64,000 nt of DNA from JANQNX01 sp040217095 (GCA_965229565.1 OZ245888.1:2108001-2172000); one strand, 5' to 3'; counted from the first letter of the stretch, positions 17,333 through 27,155 are shown. The notes: generated by a model from the letters alone, not told the origin. Numbers and translations: made by a program.

Positions 17333-18826
17333 ATGTTATTACTATCAAAAAAACAGGATTGGCTGGGAAATATTCGCGGTGATATCCTGGCAGGTCTTGT
17401 TGTTGCACTGGCCTTGATTCCTGAAGCAATTGCTTTTTCTATTATTGCCGGCGTCGATCCTAAAGTAGGCCTTTATGCTTCTTTCAGTATTGCCGTCATA
17501 ACAGCGGTCGTCGGTGGCCGGCCGGGCATGATCAGTGCTGCTACCGGAGCCATGGTCTTGTTAATGGTGACCCTGGTTAAAGAACACGGTCTGGAATATT
17601 TATTACTCACAACAATAGTAACCGGCTTATTACAGATTATTTGTGGTTATTTAAAACTGGGCGGTTTAATGCGTTTTGTGTCACGCTCGGTTGTGACCGG
17701 CTTTGTTAATGCCCTTGCTATATTAATTTTTTTAGCACAACTACCAGAACTCACTAATGTGACGTGGCACGTCTATGCCCTGACCCTGGCTGGCCTGGCT
17801 ATTATTTACCTCTTCCCCTATCTACCCACTATCGGAAAATCTATCCCGTCACCGTTGGTGTGCATTGTTGTGTTGTCCACTATTGCTGTTACTTTAGATC
17901 TTGATATTCGTACTGTTGGAGACATGGGACAATTACCTGACACCTTACCGGTCTTTCTCTGGCCAGATGTTCCCTTTACATTAGAAACATTCAAGATCAT
18001 ATTGCCTTATGCTATTCCGTTGGCAATAGTCGGTTTGCTGGAGTCCTTAATGACAGCAACTATTATTGATGATTTAACTGATACCAATAGTGATAAAAAT
18101 CGCGAATGCAAGGGTCAGGGGATTGCTAATGTCGGCGCCGGGCTTTTAGGCGGCATGGCAGGTTGTGCCATGATAGGACAATCAGTCATTAATATTAAAT
18201 CAGGAGGTCGTGGGCGCCTGTCTACCCTCCTTGCGGGTATATTTCTATTGGTTATGGTGGTTTTCATGGATGAATGGATAAAACAGATTCCAATGGCAGC
18301 ACTGGTCGCAGTCATGATCATGGTTTCAATAGGTACTTTTAGCTGGAATTCAATACGTGACTTAAAGTCACATCCGCTTTCTTCAAACGTAGTTATGATT
18401 GTAACTGTGATTGTTGTTGTATGGACGCATAACCTTGCGCTGGGTGTTTTTGTCGGCGTATTACTGGCATCATTGTTTTTTGCCAATAAAATCAGTCGTT
18501 TTATGTACGTTGAGTCAGAAAAGGATGAACAAAATGATGTTAGGACCTATCGCGTCATAGGCCAGGTATTTTTTAGTTCAGCTGATAAATTTATTGCGGC
18601 CTTTGATTTCAAAGAGGCAGTTGAGAAAGTCATAATTGATTTAAATCGAGCGCACTTCTGGGACATCACCTCGGTCTCAGCATTAGATAAAGTAGTACTC
18701 AAGTTTCGAAGAGAAGGCGCAGATGTTGAACTCATTGGATTGAATCAAGCAAGCTCTACTATCATTGACCGTTTTGGCATACACGACAAACCTGAAGAAA
18801 TAGAAAAATTTATGGGTGGTCACTAA
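17333..18826 (+). CDS. SulP family inorganic anion transporter with STAS domain
   Basis: A 497-residue transporter: about eleven membrane helices (residues 15-390) with the SulP marks AGLVVALALIPEAIAFS near 20 and SAATGAMVLL near 67, then a C-terminal STAS domain (about 405-495). It would carry sulfate, bicarbonate or a similar anion. A TATAAT box lies at 17302-17307 and a GGAGAA ribosome binding site before the ATG. The stop and the next start share a base (TAATG), coupling it to the universal stress protein. Both genes are visibly AT-richer than gor and the yej block on either side. Confidence 0.9.
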   Translation: MLLLSKKQDWLGNIRGDILAGLVVALALIPEAIAFSIIAGVDPKVGLYASFSIAVITAVVGGRPGMISAATGAMVLLMVTLVKEHGLEYLLLTTIVTGLLQIICGYLKLGGLMRFVSRSVVTGFVNALAILIFLAQLPELTNVTWHVYALTLAGLAIIYLFPYLPTIGKSIPSPLVCIVVLSTIAVTLDLDIRTVGDMGQLPDTLPVFLWPDVPFTLETFKIILPYAIPLAIVGLLESLMTATIIDDLTDTNSDKNRECKGQGIANVGAGLLGGMAGCAMIGQSVINIKSGGRGRLSTLLAGIFLLVMVVFMDEWIKQIPMAALVAVMIMVSIGTFSWNSIRDLKSHPLSSNVVMIVTVIVVVWTHNLALGVFVGVLLASLFFANKISRFMYVESEKDEQNDVRTYRVIGQVFFSSADKFIAAFDFKEAVEKVIIDLNRAHFWDITSVSALDKVVLKFRREGADVELIGLNQASSTIIDRFGIHDKPEEIEKFMGGH

Positions 18827-19692
18827 TGAATGATGAAGAAACAACAGTACTTGGGTGTATAGACGGCTCCAAGCTAAGTGAAGCTGTATGTGATTATGCT
18901 TCATGGGTTGCGCATCGTCTAAACATGCCATTAAAACTTATTAATACAATTGATCATCATCAGGAAGTTGCATCAATAAGTGATCTGTCTGGCAATCTTG
19001 GTTTTGATAGTCGTGATCATCTACTCGAAGAGATAACCGATCTGGAACATAAAAAAAGTAAATTAAGAATCCAACAAGGCAAAGCTATTCTACAAGATGC
19101 AAAACAACGTGTAATTGAAAGAGGGTTTCCTGATCCGATAACATGTCTTCAGCATGGTAGCCTTATTGAATCATTAATTGAGCTTGAAAAGAAAACTCAT
19201 TTGATTGTTGTTGGTGCTCGCGGAAAAATTAATGAAAACAGGCAAGATCAGATTGGTGCAAAACTGGAAGGTATGATTCGCTCATTGCATACACCAATAT
19301 TGGTTGCATATGAACAATTTAAAATACCAAAAACGATAATGATTGCTTATGATGGCGGTGAAGCAGCAAATAAGGCAGTGGATATGGTGTCAAATAGTGC
19401 TTTATACCAGGGACTCGTTTGTCACCTGGTTTGTGTTAGTAATAAGGCCGGTGCAGATGAAGTGCTTGAGTGTGCTGTCAACAAACTACGACAAGCCGGC
19501 AATATAGAAACCATTGGCGCCAGTTTACGAGGTACGGCAGAAAAAGAACTCTGCGAATACCAGGTAAAGCATAATATTGACATGACTATTATGGGAGCAT
19601 TCAGTCATACCCGTTTACACGATCTGCTGTTAGGTAGCTTTACCGTGAAAATGTTGTTCAATACCAAAAAGCCTTTATTGTTATTGAGGTAA
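18826..19692 (+). CDS. Tandem universal stress protein (UspA family)
   Basis: A 288-residue cytoplasmic protein made of two Usp folds (about residues 1-160 and 165-288), like UspE. Each half begins with a beta strand and a conserved Asp (TVLGCIDGS; IMIAYDGG) and ends with a Usp-type strand (LIVVGARG; MTIMGAFSHTRLHDLLLGS). The second half has a fair match to the ATP-binding glycine loop, the first a weaker one. It overlaps the SulP gene by one base, a pairing found in many bacteria, and may regulate it. Base composition is low in GC compared with neighbours. Confidence 0.88.
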   Translation: MNDEETTVLGCIDGSKLSEAVCDYASWVAHRLNMPLKLINTIDHHQEVASISDLSGNLGFDSRDHLLEEITDLEHKKSKLRIQQGKAILQDAKQRVIERGFPDPITCLQHGSLIESLIELEKKTHLIVVGARGKINENRQDQIGAKLEGMIRSLHTPILVAYEQFKIPKTIMIAYDGGEAANKAVDMVSNSALYQGLVCHLVCVSNKAGADEVLECAVNKLRQAGNIETIGASLRGTAEKELCEYQVKHNIDMTIMGAFSHTRLHDLLLGSFTVKMLFNTKKPLLLLR

Positions 19693-19765
19693 AGTGTTTA
19701 ATCGTTGTTGATAGTCAATGAAGTGCAAAGCGCAGAATGGAAGCGACTGTTTCTATTAATTTTTA

Positions 19766-20437
19766 CTAGCACCAGGTCTGTTGTGTTTCAGGTCTTTCAA
19801 GCAATTCCCGTATATTGGCCTCGATGATGCGGTAACCGACATTGCCGGTCAATCGCTGCCGGTCTTCGTTGAATGTCAGTGTCGGGCTGGCCTTGACCAC
19901 GTTATCCATCGCGCGTTTCATGTGTTCACTGAGCACGGCATAGGCCTTGCCATTAGAAATACTTGATTCAAATTCAGCCAGTGGCAATTGCTGATGTTCG
20001 ATGATCTCGCGGATGACGGTTACATTGGAGATATCTTTCGCCTCGGCAAAGAAGGCCGAGCGCATCTGCCAGGCCAGATCGGTGAATGCACCTTCGGGTA
20101 ATGTCCCGTGCTTTTCAGCGAACTGTGCGGCACAGAGATACAGGTGGCTGGGTAATGATGAGACTGGCGCATCCCTGGTCCAGATATCTTGATGCACCGG
20201 TAAATGTCCAAACTGGTCCACCACGGCATGCACATGCTTGTTATAGGCCGTGCGACCGCCCTTGCTTTCCCAGTTTTGATCTATCTTGTCGACGGCATTG
20301 CCGAACACCGGGAACAACAGGTACTCCAGTTCGACCTTGTCACCAAAGTTATCGATAAGTTCATTGATGCGGATCTGAGAAACATAGGCCCAGACACAAA
20401 GTACATCGGAATAATGAGTTATTTGCAGCCTGGCCAT
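19766..20437 (-). CDS. DsbA family thioredoxin-fold protein
   Basis: A 223-residue cytoplasmic protein of the DsbA/2-hydroxychromene-2-carboxylate isomerase fold. The N-terminus (ITHYSDVLCVWAYVSQ) aligns with the active-site strand and helix of this family, but only one Cys is present where DsbA has CxxC, so it is not a disulfide oxidase; it is more like the glutathione-using isomerase/transferase branch. It follows the fused ABC ATPase gene by 12 bases on the same strand and may be the last gene of that operon. Confidence 0.75.
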   Translation of the reverse strand: MARLQITHYSDVLCVWAYVSQIRINELIDNFGDKVELEYLLFPVFGNAVDKIDQNWESKGGRTAYNKHVHAVVDQFGHLPVHQDIWTRDAPVSSLPSHLYLCAAQFAEKHGTLPEGAFTDLAWQMRSAFFAEAKDISNVTVIREIIEHQQLPLAEFESSISNGKAYAVLSEHMKRAMDNVVKASPTLTFNEDRQRLTGNVGYRIIEANIRELLERPETQQTWC

Positions 20438-20449
20438 GTTCGTTCGCCT

Positions 20450-22087
20450 TTAACCTGTTGCGGTTTTAACCCGGGGTACGGCAGAGAGTAATTTTTGCGT
20501 GTACTCGTTTTGCGGGTTCTGCAAGACCTGGTCGACCCTGCCCTGCTCCACGATCTTGCCCTGGTACATCACGGCCACGTAATGGGCAATGTATTCGACC
20601 ACGCTGATGTTATGCGTGATAAAAAGATAGCTGATCTTGTATTCCTGTTGCAGGTCTTTCAGTAACGCCAGGATCTGCGCCTGCACGGAGACATCCAGTG
20701 CACTGGTGGGTTCATCACAAATGATCAGCTTGGGTTTCAGTGCCAGCGCACGGGCGATGCAGATACGCTGACGCTGACCGCCGGAGAATTCATGCGGGTA
20801 ACGAAACTGGTGCTCCGGTAACAAACCTACCTGCTCCAGTAATTGCGCGGTCAACCTGTCGCGTTCCTCGCGACTGCCGCCAATCTTCTGAGCCAGCATA
20901 CCTTCCTGCAGGATATCGCGCACCATCATGCGTGGGTTCATGGAGGAATACGGGTCCTGGAACACGATCTGGATATCGGAACGTTGTTTACGCAGCGCAT
21001 CACCATCGAGCTTGCACAGGTCCTGGCCGTTGAAAGTAGCCGAGCCTGCCGTGGTTTGCAGTAATTGCAGTATGCCCTTGCCCATGGTGGTTTTACCGGA
21101 ACCGGACTCGCCCACGATGGCAACGGTCTCTCCCTGGTGCACATCGATAGAGACACCATCCACGGCCTTGACGTGGCCGACGATACGTTTGAACACGCCC
21201 TTGCGTATCGGGTAATGCACTTTCAGATCGGTGACAGTCAATAGCTGCTCTCGCTCGCTCTTGTCAGTATCCACGTTGCCCTGCTCGGCAACGCGTTTCT
21301 CCCAACTGGGAATAGCATCGAATAACTGGTGCGTATAGGGGTGTTCCGGGTTATCGAATAAATCCTGCATGGATTTCTGCTCCACGATCACACCCTGTTT
21401 CATGACGGCAATCTGGTCAGCCATCTGTGCCGCCACGCCAAGGTCATGGGTAATAAACAGGATAGCCATGCCGGTATCGCGCTGAAGCTGTTTTAACAAT
21501 TCAAGCACCTGTGCCTGTATGGTCACATCCAGTGCCGTGGTCGGTTCATCGGCGATCAGGAGTTCCGGTTCACAGGCCAGTGCGATCGCAATCATGATGC
21601 GTTGTTTCATACCGCCAGAGAACTGGTGCGGATAATCATTGATGCGTCGATCCGGTTCCGGAATACCGACCGCATCTAACAGTTCAATACTGCGTTTCGC
21701 GGCTTCCTTGCTGGACATCTTCTTATGTCGTAACAGGGTTTCCTGTATTTGCTGGCCCGCGGTTAATACCGGGTTCAACGAGGTCTGTGGTTCCTGGAAG
21801 ATCATGCCGATACCGGCACCGCGGATATCACGCATCTGGCGCTCGGGGATCTTGAACAGGTCTTTGCCGTTTAAGAATACCTCGCCACTGGTTACCCTGG
21901 CCGCTGCTGGTAACAGGCGCATCATCGACATGGCGGTAATGGATTTACCGCTACCCGATTCACCCAGCAGGACAAAGGTCTCACCTTTATTAATATTGAA
22001 GCTGACATCATTCACTACCTTCACGACCTTGTCGCCACTGCCAAACTCGGTGGTCAGGTTTTTCACTTCTATCAATGCGTCACTCAT
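20450..22087 (-). CDS. yejF: Peptide ABC transporter, fused ATPase (YejF-like)
   Basis: A 545-residue protein with two complete ABC domains, the arrangement of YejF, energising an oligopeptide importer. First domain: Walker A GESGSGKS near residue 38, signature SGGMKQR near 158, Walker B LLIADEPTTALD. Second domain: GESGSGKTT near 335, signature SGGQRQR near 440, LIICDEPTSALD. Each is followed by an oligopeptide/dipeptide-type C-terminal extension. The start overlaps the thioesterase stop by 8 bases. Confidence 0.9.
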   Translation of the reverse strand: MSDALIEVKNLTTEFGSGDKVVKVVNDVSFNINKGETFVLLGESGSGKSITAMSMMRLLPAAARVTSGEVFLNGKDLFKIPERQMRDIRGAGIGMIFQEPQTSLNPVLTAGQQIQETLLRHKKMSSKEAAKRSIELLDAVGIPEPDRRINDYPHQFSGGMKQRIMIAIALACEPELLIADEPTTALDVTIQAQVLELLKQLQRDTGMAILFITHDLGVAAQMADQIAVMKQGVIVEQKSMQDLFDNPEHPYTHQLFDAIPSWEKRVAEQGNVDTDKSEREQLLTVTDLKVHYPIRKGVFKRIVGHVKAVDGVSIDVHQGETVAIVGESGSGKTTMGKGILQLLQTTAGSATFNGQDLCKLDGDALRKQRSDIQIVFQDPYSSMNPRMMVRDILQEGMLAQKIGGSREERDRLTAQLLEQVGLLPEHQFRYPHEFSGGQRQRICIARALALKPKLIICDEPTSALDVSVQAQILALLKDLQQEYKISYLFITHNISVVEYIAHYVAVMYQGKIVEQGRVDQVLQNPQNEYTQKLLSAVPRVKTATG

Positions 22088-22490
22088 CGTTCAATTCCGG
22101 TAGTGGTCTGGGTTTTCGGTTTTCATCCAGTGCGACATAGGTTAACTGAGCCTCGGTTACCTTGACGATCACGGGGTCGGTTGGATTACGTTCTGCATAC
22201 ACATCAACATTGACTGTAATCGATGAGCGCCCGGTCTTGATGACTTCAGCATAACAACTGACTACATCACCCACAAAAACGGGCTCGTGGAATTCCATCG
22301 AGTTCACAGCCACGGTAACCACGCGTCCGCGTGCCCGTTCCAGCGCCGGTATTGCCGCGGCACTGTCGATCTGCGACATTATCCAGCCACCGAAGATACT
22401 GCCACCCGGGTTGGTATCCTTGGGCATTGCCACCACGCGTATAGTGGGTAACCGATCCGTTGGCAGACTTATTTTTGGTTTCGTACTCAT
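22080..22490 (-). CDS. Acyl-CoA thioesterase (YciA-like hotdog protein)
   Basis: A 136-residue single hotdog-fold protein of the YciA/BACH group, which hydrolyses acyl-CoA esters in the cytoplasm. Marks: MPKDTNPGGSIFGGWIMSQ near residue 23 with the catalytic Asn/Asp region, and VNSMEFHEPVFVGDVV near 63. It sits inside the peptide transporter operon, between the permease gene (3 bases upstream) and the fused ATPase gene (8-base overlap). The spacing means it is co-transcribed, though no functional link to peptide uptake is known. Confidence 0.9.
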   Translation of the reverse strand: MSTKPKISLPTDRLPTIRVVAMPKDTNPGGSIFGGWIMSQIDSAAAIPALERARGRVVTVAVNSMEFHEPVFVGDVVSCYAEVIKTGRSSITVNVDVYAERNPTDPVIVKVTEAQLTYVALDENRKPRPLPELNDE

Positions 22491-22493
22491 GGC

Positions 22494-23897
22494 TTACATT
22501 TCCCTGAGACGCGGATCAAAGGCATCGCGCACGGCATCGGCAAACAGGTTGGCAGCGAGTACCAGCAGGAACATGAAGACAAAAGCGGCAGCCAGTGACC
22601 ACCACACGACCGGGTCGCGCGCCATCTCCAGACGGGCACCGTTAATCATGTTTCCCCAGCTGTGCATACTTGGATCCACACCGATGTTGATATAAGACAG
22701 CACGGCCTCGGCCAGTACCAGGCCACTGAAATCCAGTACGATAGAGATCATAACGATATGCATGACATTGGGTAACAGGTGTCGCAACATAATCGAAAAG
22801 TTGCCTACACCGAAGGCCTGTGCGGCCTGGACGTAATCGACCTCACGCAACTTCAGTGTTTCAGCACGAAGCAAACGACAAAGCCCTGTCCAGCTGGTGA
22901 TACCCAGGATGATACAAAGGAATAACAATCGAAGATCTGCACGTTGTTCGAGACTGGTGAAATCCGCCTCGTGTTTACCAATATACACCTGCAGCAACAG
23001 GATAGACGCGGCTATCAATAACACGCCCGGAATCGAGTTTAATGTCGTGTACAGGTACTGGATGACATCATCGATCCAGCCGCGGAAGTAACCTGCCATC
23101 AGGCCCATCATGATGGCAAACGGCAACATCACCAGCGTGGTTAACGTACCAATGACGAGACCCGTACGAATACTCTTGATCGCCTGGTAGAGCACATCCT
23201 GTCCGACCTTGTCCGTACCAAACACATGGTAGTGACCAGACAACGTATAGATAACACATAAGGTAATTAGAACGATGGTAACCGTGAGCAGGATCGCATA
23301 CCAGGGCACGTGCAACTCATCCCTCGCTATGCGTGCGACGATGTCCTTGATTGATTGCTTGTACCTTGATGAAAGATACGCACAAAAGACAAATGCCAGT
23401 AACAGGCTGATTAAAAAGCCAACAAAAATCCCTTGCATGGTCAGGCTGGCGATATCGCCCAGCCGTTCTGTTTCGGGGTCATCCAGGTGCGCACCACCGT
23501 ACTGCAAACGTGGGTAATCACGTATTTGCGTCCCGTCATCCAGTTCAATAATTTCCTTGGCGAAAGCATAGGCTGCCAAAGGTGCCGAGTAGGTACGCTC
23601 GGTGTTCTTGCGCAGGTCATCGAGCACGATATCCAGCACGCTATGAATTTCGGTCGAGTACACGCTGTCACCGGTACCGTTAGTGTCTTCCAACTTCGGG
23701 TGAAAATGCAGCGAATCAAGCAAGCCAATAAGAATATAGATAAGTAATATCACCGCGGCCGACATCGCCAGAGGTCGCCTGGCGACCTCGCGCCACGGAG
23801 CACGCAGGTGCTCATGCCGACGCGCGTAAAAAATAAAACCGACCACCATTGCCAGAAGTAAAAAAATGAAGGCGTCAGTGATAAAGATAACCGGCAT
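22494..23897 (-). CDS. yejE: Peptide ABC transporter permease (YejE-like), enlarged
   Basis: A 467-residue permease. The C-terminal 270 residues hold the family core with HVFGTDKVGQDVL near 225 and the EAA loop (AQAFGVGN) near 370. The N-terminal part is larger than in E. coli YejE (about 340 residues): one helix at 4-22, another at 45-62, a polar segment of about 90 residues, then two more helices before the core. The ATG shares one base with the yejB-like stop. Together with the neighbours it forms a peptide importer in the inner membrane. Confidence 0.85.
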   Translation of the reverse strand: MPVIFITDAFIFLLLAMVVGFIFYARRHEHLRAPWREVARRPLAMSAAVILLIYILIGLLDSLHFHPKLEDTNGTGDSVYSTEIHSVLDIVLDDLRKNTERTYSAPLAAYAFAKEIIELDDGTQIRDYPRLQYGGAHLDDPETERLGDIASLTMQGIFVGFLISLLLAFVFCAYLSSRYKQSIKDIVARIARDELHVPWYAILLTVTIVLITLCVIYTLSGHYHVFGTDKVGQDVLYQAIKSIRTGLVIGTLTTLVMLPFAIMMGLMAGYFRGWIDDVIQYLYTTLNSIPGVLLIAASILLLQVYIGKHEADFTSLEQRADLRLLFLCIILGITSWTGLCRLLRAETLKLREVDYVQAAQAFGVGNFSIMLRHLLPNVMHIVMISIVLDFSGLVLAEAVLSYINIGVDPSMHSWGNMINGARLEMARDPVVWWSLAAAFVFMFLLVLAANLFADAVRDAFDPRLREM

Positions 23898-24874
23898 CAG
23901 TTAAGCCTCACGCGTGGATCTACGAGAGTATAAGAAATATCGGTAAGGATTAAACCGATGATATAGAGCACTGAACCGAGGAACACCATGGAACGCACGA
24001 TAGCAAAGTCCTGCGCGTTAATAGCATCAATAGTGTAGCTCCCAAGACCCGGTATCGCGAAAAAAGATTCAATGATCAAGCTACCGATAAACAGTTGCGG
24101 CAGTATAACAACGACACCGGTCAGGATCGGTATCAGTCCATTAATAAAGACATGTCGCGATAACACTTTCGTTTCGGACAAGCCTTTTGCGCGCGCGGTG
24201 CGCACGTAGTCCTTGCTCATTTCCTCCAGGAAAATGGTGCGATACCAGCGAGTACTGGCCCCGATTCCACCAATCAACCCAACCAGTACCGGCAATACCG
24301 TGAACTTGATCGCGTTTGGCCCGGTATCAAAACCCGATATGGGTACCAGGTGCAGCATCTTGCCGATGAGATACTGGCCACCAATAATATAAAACAGCCC
24401 CGAGATCGACATCATGATCACGCACAGGATCACACCCGACACATCCACGTATGTACCGCGGAAAAACGCCAGTATGAGTCCAAACGTGATATAGGCCAGT
24501 AAACCCAGTATCAAACTGGGCACAGTGATCGCCAGGCTGGGCCACATGCGTTGACTGATGTCATAGCTGATATCCCGACCATTATCAGAACGCCCAAAAT
24601 CAAACACGAACAGTCTTACCGAGTTTTCGAAGAAGATGGTGTCAGTCAATTTGTCCTTGCCTTCGGCCTCGGCGTTCCAGACTACCGGTTTGTCATAACC
24701 TCGCTCGACCTTCCACTTCTGTATCGCCTCTTCCGTCACGCGTTTCATACCCAGGTGCATACGAGCCATGTCATCGGGGGTATTCACTACGAAGAACAAC
24801 ATGAACGTGATCACGTTGACACCGATCAGGATCGGGATCGCGTACATCAGCCGGCGAGCAATATAACTGATCAT
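23897..24874 (-). CDS. yejB: Peptide ABC transporter permease (YejB-like)
   Basis: About 325 residues from the ATG at 24874, which overlaps the stop of the substrate-binding protein gene by 4 bases (ATGA). The frame stays open further upstream but that part lies inside the neighbour gene. The N-terminus (SYIARRLMYAIPILIGVNVI) is the classic start of DppB/OppB/YejB permeases; the EAA region reads VRTARAKGLSE near residue 225. Six helices. The short extension LERGYDKP near residue 60 is typical of the YejB periplasmic loop. Confidence 0.88.
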   Translation of the reverse strand: MISYIARRLMYAIPILIGVNVITFMLFFVVNTPDDMARMHLGMKRVTEEAIQKWKVERGYDKPVVWNAEAEGKDKLTDTIFFENSVRLFVFDFGRSDNGRDISYDISQRMWPSLAITVPSLILGLLAYITFGLILAFFRGTYVDVSGVILCVIMMSISGLFYIIGGQYLIGKMLHLVPISGFDTGPNAIKFTVLPVLVGLIGGIGASTRWYRTIFLEEMSKDYVRTARAKGLSETKVLSRHVFINGLIPILTGVVVILPQLFIGSLIIESFFAIPGLGSYTIDAINAQDFAIVRSMVFLGSVLYIIGLILTDISYTLVDPRVRLN

Positions 24875-27027
24875 GAGATGGAACGTGTCTCCTTCCGACG
24901 CCAGGAAATAATCGCGGGCAACAACACAAGTATTACGCCAAGTATCAACACGGCGATTGGCCACCAGACCGGCTGGTTCCATTGTTGCTGACGCTCTGCA
25001 CGCAACATGGGCTCAATACGCTTGTACTTGAGTGTGTTGTTGGCCATCAGGTTTGGCTTCGCATTCTTGTACCAGCCATGATGCAAGGTGAAACCAACCG
25101 GATGAAAACCCCACAACCATGGTGCATCACGTCTTGCAATTTCAACCATCTCGTCAATCACGGCCTGTCTTGCCGGACCATTATCCATGCTCTTCATTTC
25201 GTTGAAGAGCACATCGAATTCTGTACTTTTGTAGTTGGCCGCGTTTTCACCATTGTGATCTATCTTGGCATTTGGGCCATACAGCAGGAAGAAAAAGTTT
25301 TCAGGATCAGGGTAATCCGCGTTCCAGCCCCACTGGAATATCTGTGCCGTGCCCTTACGCATCTTTTCCTGGAAGCGGTTGTAGTCGGTCGCCCGCACAA
25401 CCAGGTTGATGCCAAGCTTGCTGAACTGCTTGCGCAACCAGTCAAAACGGGCCTTGGTCCCCGGTCCGGCTGCAGGCGTATCCAGGTTTAATACCAGTGG
25501 TTGCCCGGTCGTTTCATCTCGCCCGTTTGGATAACCGGCCTCGGCCATTAAAGCCTTTGCGTCCTCGATATCCTTGCGCACCGCCTTGCCATCCTGCCAT
25601 GTATATACATAGGGATTGATACCTTCTGCACCCGGAACATGACCAAAGATACCAGGCGGTATCGGTCCTTGTGCAGGCTCACCCCTACCGTTCATGAAAA
25701 TGGAAATAAATTCCTCGTAATCAACCGCGATGGAAATAGCCCGACGTATCAGGCGTGCACTTTCACTGTCACCACCAATGACATCATCAGCCATGTTAAA
25801 TCCCATGTAAAAGGTCGACGTGGTAACCGCAGTCTTCAGGCGTATGTCTTTTTCACGCATTTCATCGGTTAGCATGGCATCACCCTGTGTATTAAAGGTG
25901 ATGGCCTGGTCAAAACTGTCGGAGACTATCCCGGAAGTATCGTAGTACCCCTGTAAAAACTTGTTCCATTCAGGGATAGATTCCTTTTCCAGGCTGTAGA
26001 TTGCCCGATCAATAAATGGCATTTTCTTACCGGCATCATCCAGCAGTCCGTCCTCCGCATCACCGGGAGCACCTTCTTCAGGATACAACTCGCCGCGAAA
26101 GTTTGGATTCTTGTCCAGTACCATGCGTCGGTTGGGATTATTTTCGGACAACATGAAAGGGCCTGTGCCAACAGGGAACCAGTCCAGCGTGATGTTTTTA
26201 TCTTTCATACCGGGCTGCGAATAAAAATAATCTGCCTCCCATGCCATTGGTGAAAAGAAATACATGGATAACCAGTAACGAAACTGCGGGTACTTTTGTG
26301 TGAGCTCAATTTCAAAGGTGTAATCATCGATCACCCTGGCACCGGCTAATGGATACTTATTGAGATTGAGATAGTCACCTTCGTTGTCCTGCATGGCCTC
26401 TGACAGGGTCCTGGCATAATCAGATAAACCGAGGATGTATTTCGACATCAGGCCGGCAATGGGAGAATGCACCTTGGGGTGGGCCATGCGTTTTATCTGG
26501 TAGACATAATCCTGTGCTTTCAATTCACGTGTACCTACCAGCTTGAAATCAGACAACGTGTAGATATTCTTCAGCTTTTCCGGGTTAAGGTCATGGTAGA
26601 CATACTTGTTGTTGGCATCCCTGGCGAAGGCCGGATGCGGTTGATACAGGATCTCGGGCTTAATCCTGACGCGATAAATAACGCGGTCGATGCTTTCAAT
26701 CTCAGCCCCGGCGTCCAGTACATTGCCCGCGTCATCATAATAAACGGGCTCGGGAACGGCAGTGGCGGTTAAAGGGACCAGGTCATAAGGGCGTTTCAGG
26801 AAATGATATTGCAGTGGCGGTTCGTAGATTTGTCCCAGGAAAACGTACTCGTTGGCACTGTAGGAACTGACCGGGTCCAGGTGTTTGGGGCGCTCGGAAA
26901 AGGAGTCATAATAGACATTTTGCTGCACTTCTGCGGCCGGATAGGGGTTGTTCCATGGAGATTTATCGCAACCACCCAGCAGCAAGAGGCTAATTATCAG
27001 GGCAAATCTAAATCCGGGACTCGGCAT
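24871..27027 (-). CDS. Peptide ABC transporter substrate-binding lipoprotein with C-terminal membrane helix
   Basis: A 718-residue family 5 solute-binding protein. It begins with a lipoprotein signal (lipobox LLGGC, Cys20), and has the family body from about residue 40 to 680 (PVYYDDAGN, EIELTQKYPQFRYWLS, VGTGPFMLSE, LNLDTPAAGPGTKARF). Unusually a hydrophobic helix (about 688-707) and a basic tail (SWRRKETRS) close the protein, so both ends could be held in the inner membrane. It is first in the operon and overlaps the yejB-like start by 4 bases. E. coli YejA is shorter (about 600 residues), so orthology is not certain. Confidence 0.85.
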   Translation of the reverse strand: MPSPGFRFALIISLLLLGGCDKSPWNNPYPAAEVQQNVYYDSFSERPKHLDPVSSYSANEYVFLGQIYEPPLQYHFLKRPYDLVPLTATAVPEPVYYDDAGNVLDAGAEIESIDRVIYRVRIKPEILYQPHPAFARDANNKYVYHDLNPEKLKNIYTLSDFKLVGTRELKAQDYVYQIKRMAHPKVHSPIAGLMSKYILGLSDYARTLSEAMQDNEGDYLNLNKYPLAGARVIDDYTFEIELTQKYPQFRYWLSMYFFSPMAWEADYFYSQPGMKDKNITLDWFPVGTGPFMLSENNPNRRMVLDKNPNFRGELYPEEGAPGDAEDGLLDDAGKKMPFIDRAIYSLEKESIPEWNKFLQGYYDTSGIVSDSFDQAITFNTQGDAMLTDEMREKDIRLKTAVTTSTFYMGFNMADDVIGGDSESARLIRRAISIAVDYEEFISIFMNGRGEPAQGPIPPGIFGHVPGAEGINPYVYTWQDGKAVRKDIEDAKALMAEAGYPNGRDETTGQPLVLNLDTPAAGPGTKARFDWLRKQFSKLGINLVVRATDYNRFQEKMRKGTAQIFQWGWNADYPDPENFFFLLYGPNAKIDHNGENAANYKSTEFDVLFNEMKSMDNGPARQAVIDEMVEIARRDAPWLWGFHPVGFTLHHGWYKNAKPNLMANNTLKYKRIEPMLRAERQQQWNQPVWWPIAVLILGVILVLLPAIISWRRKETRSIS

Positions 27028-27155
27028 GGGAAATTATGATTATTGTGATCGTTGTTGATTGCAAAATAGAGCATTATAAACGTGCCTGTTTTTCTGTACA
27101 CTTTGATGTTCAATTACATAAATAATTCAATAAAAGCAGCTATAGGACTATTCGT

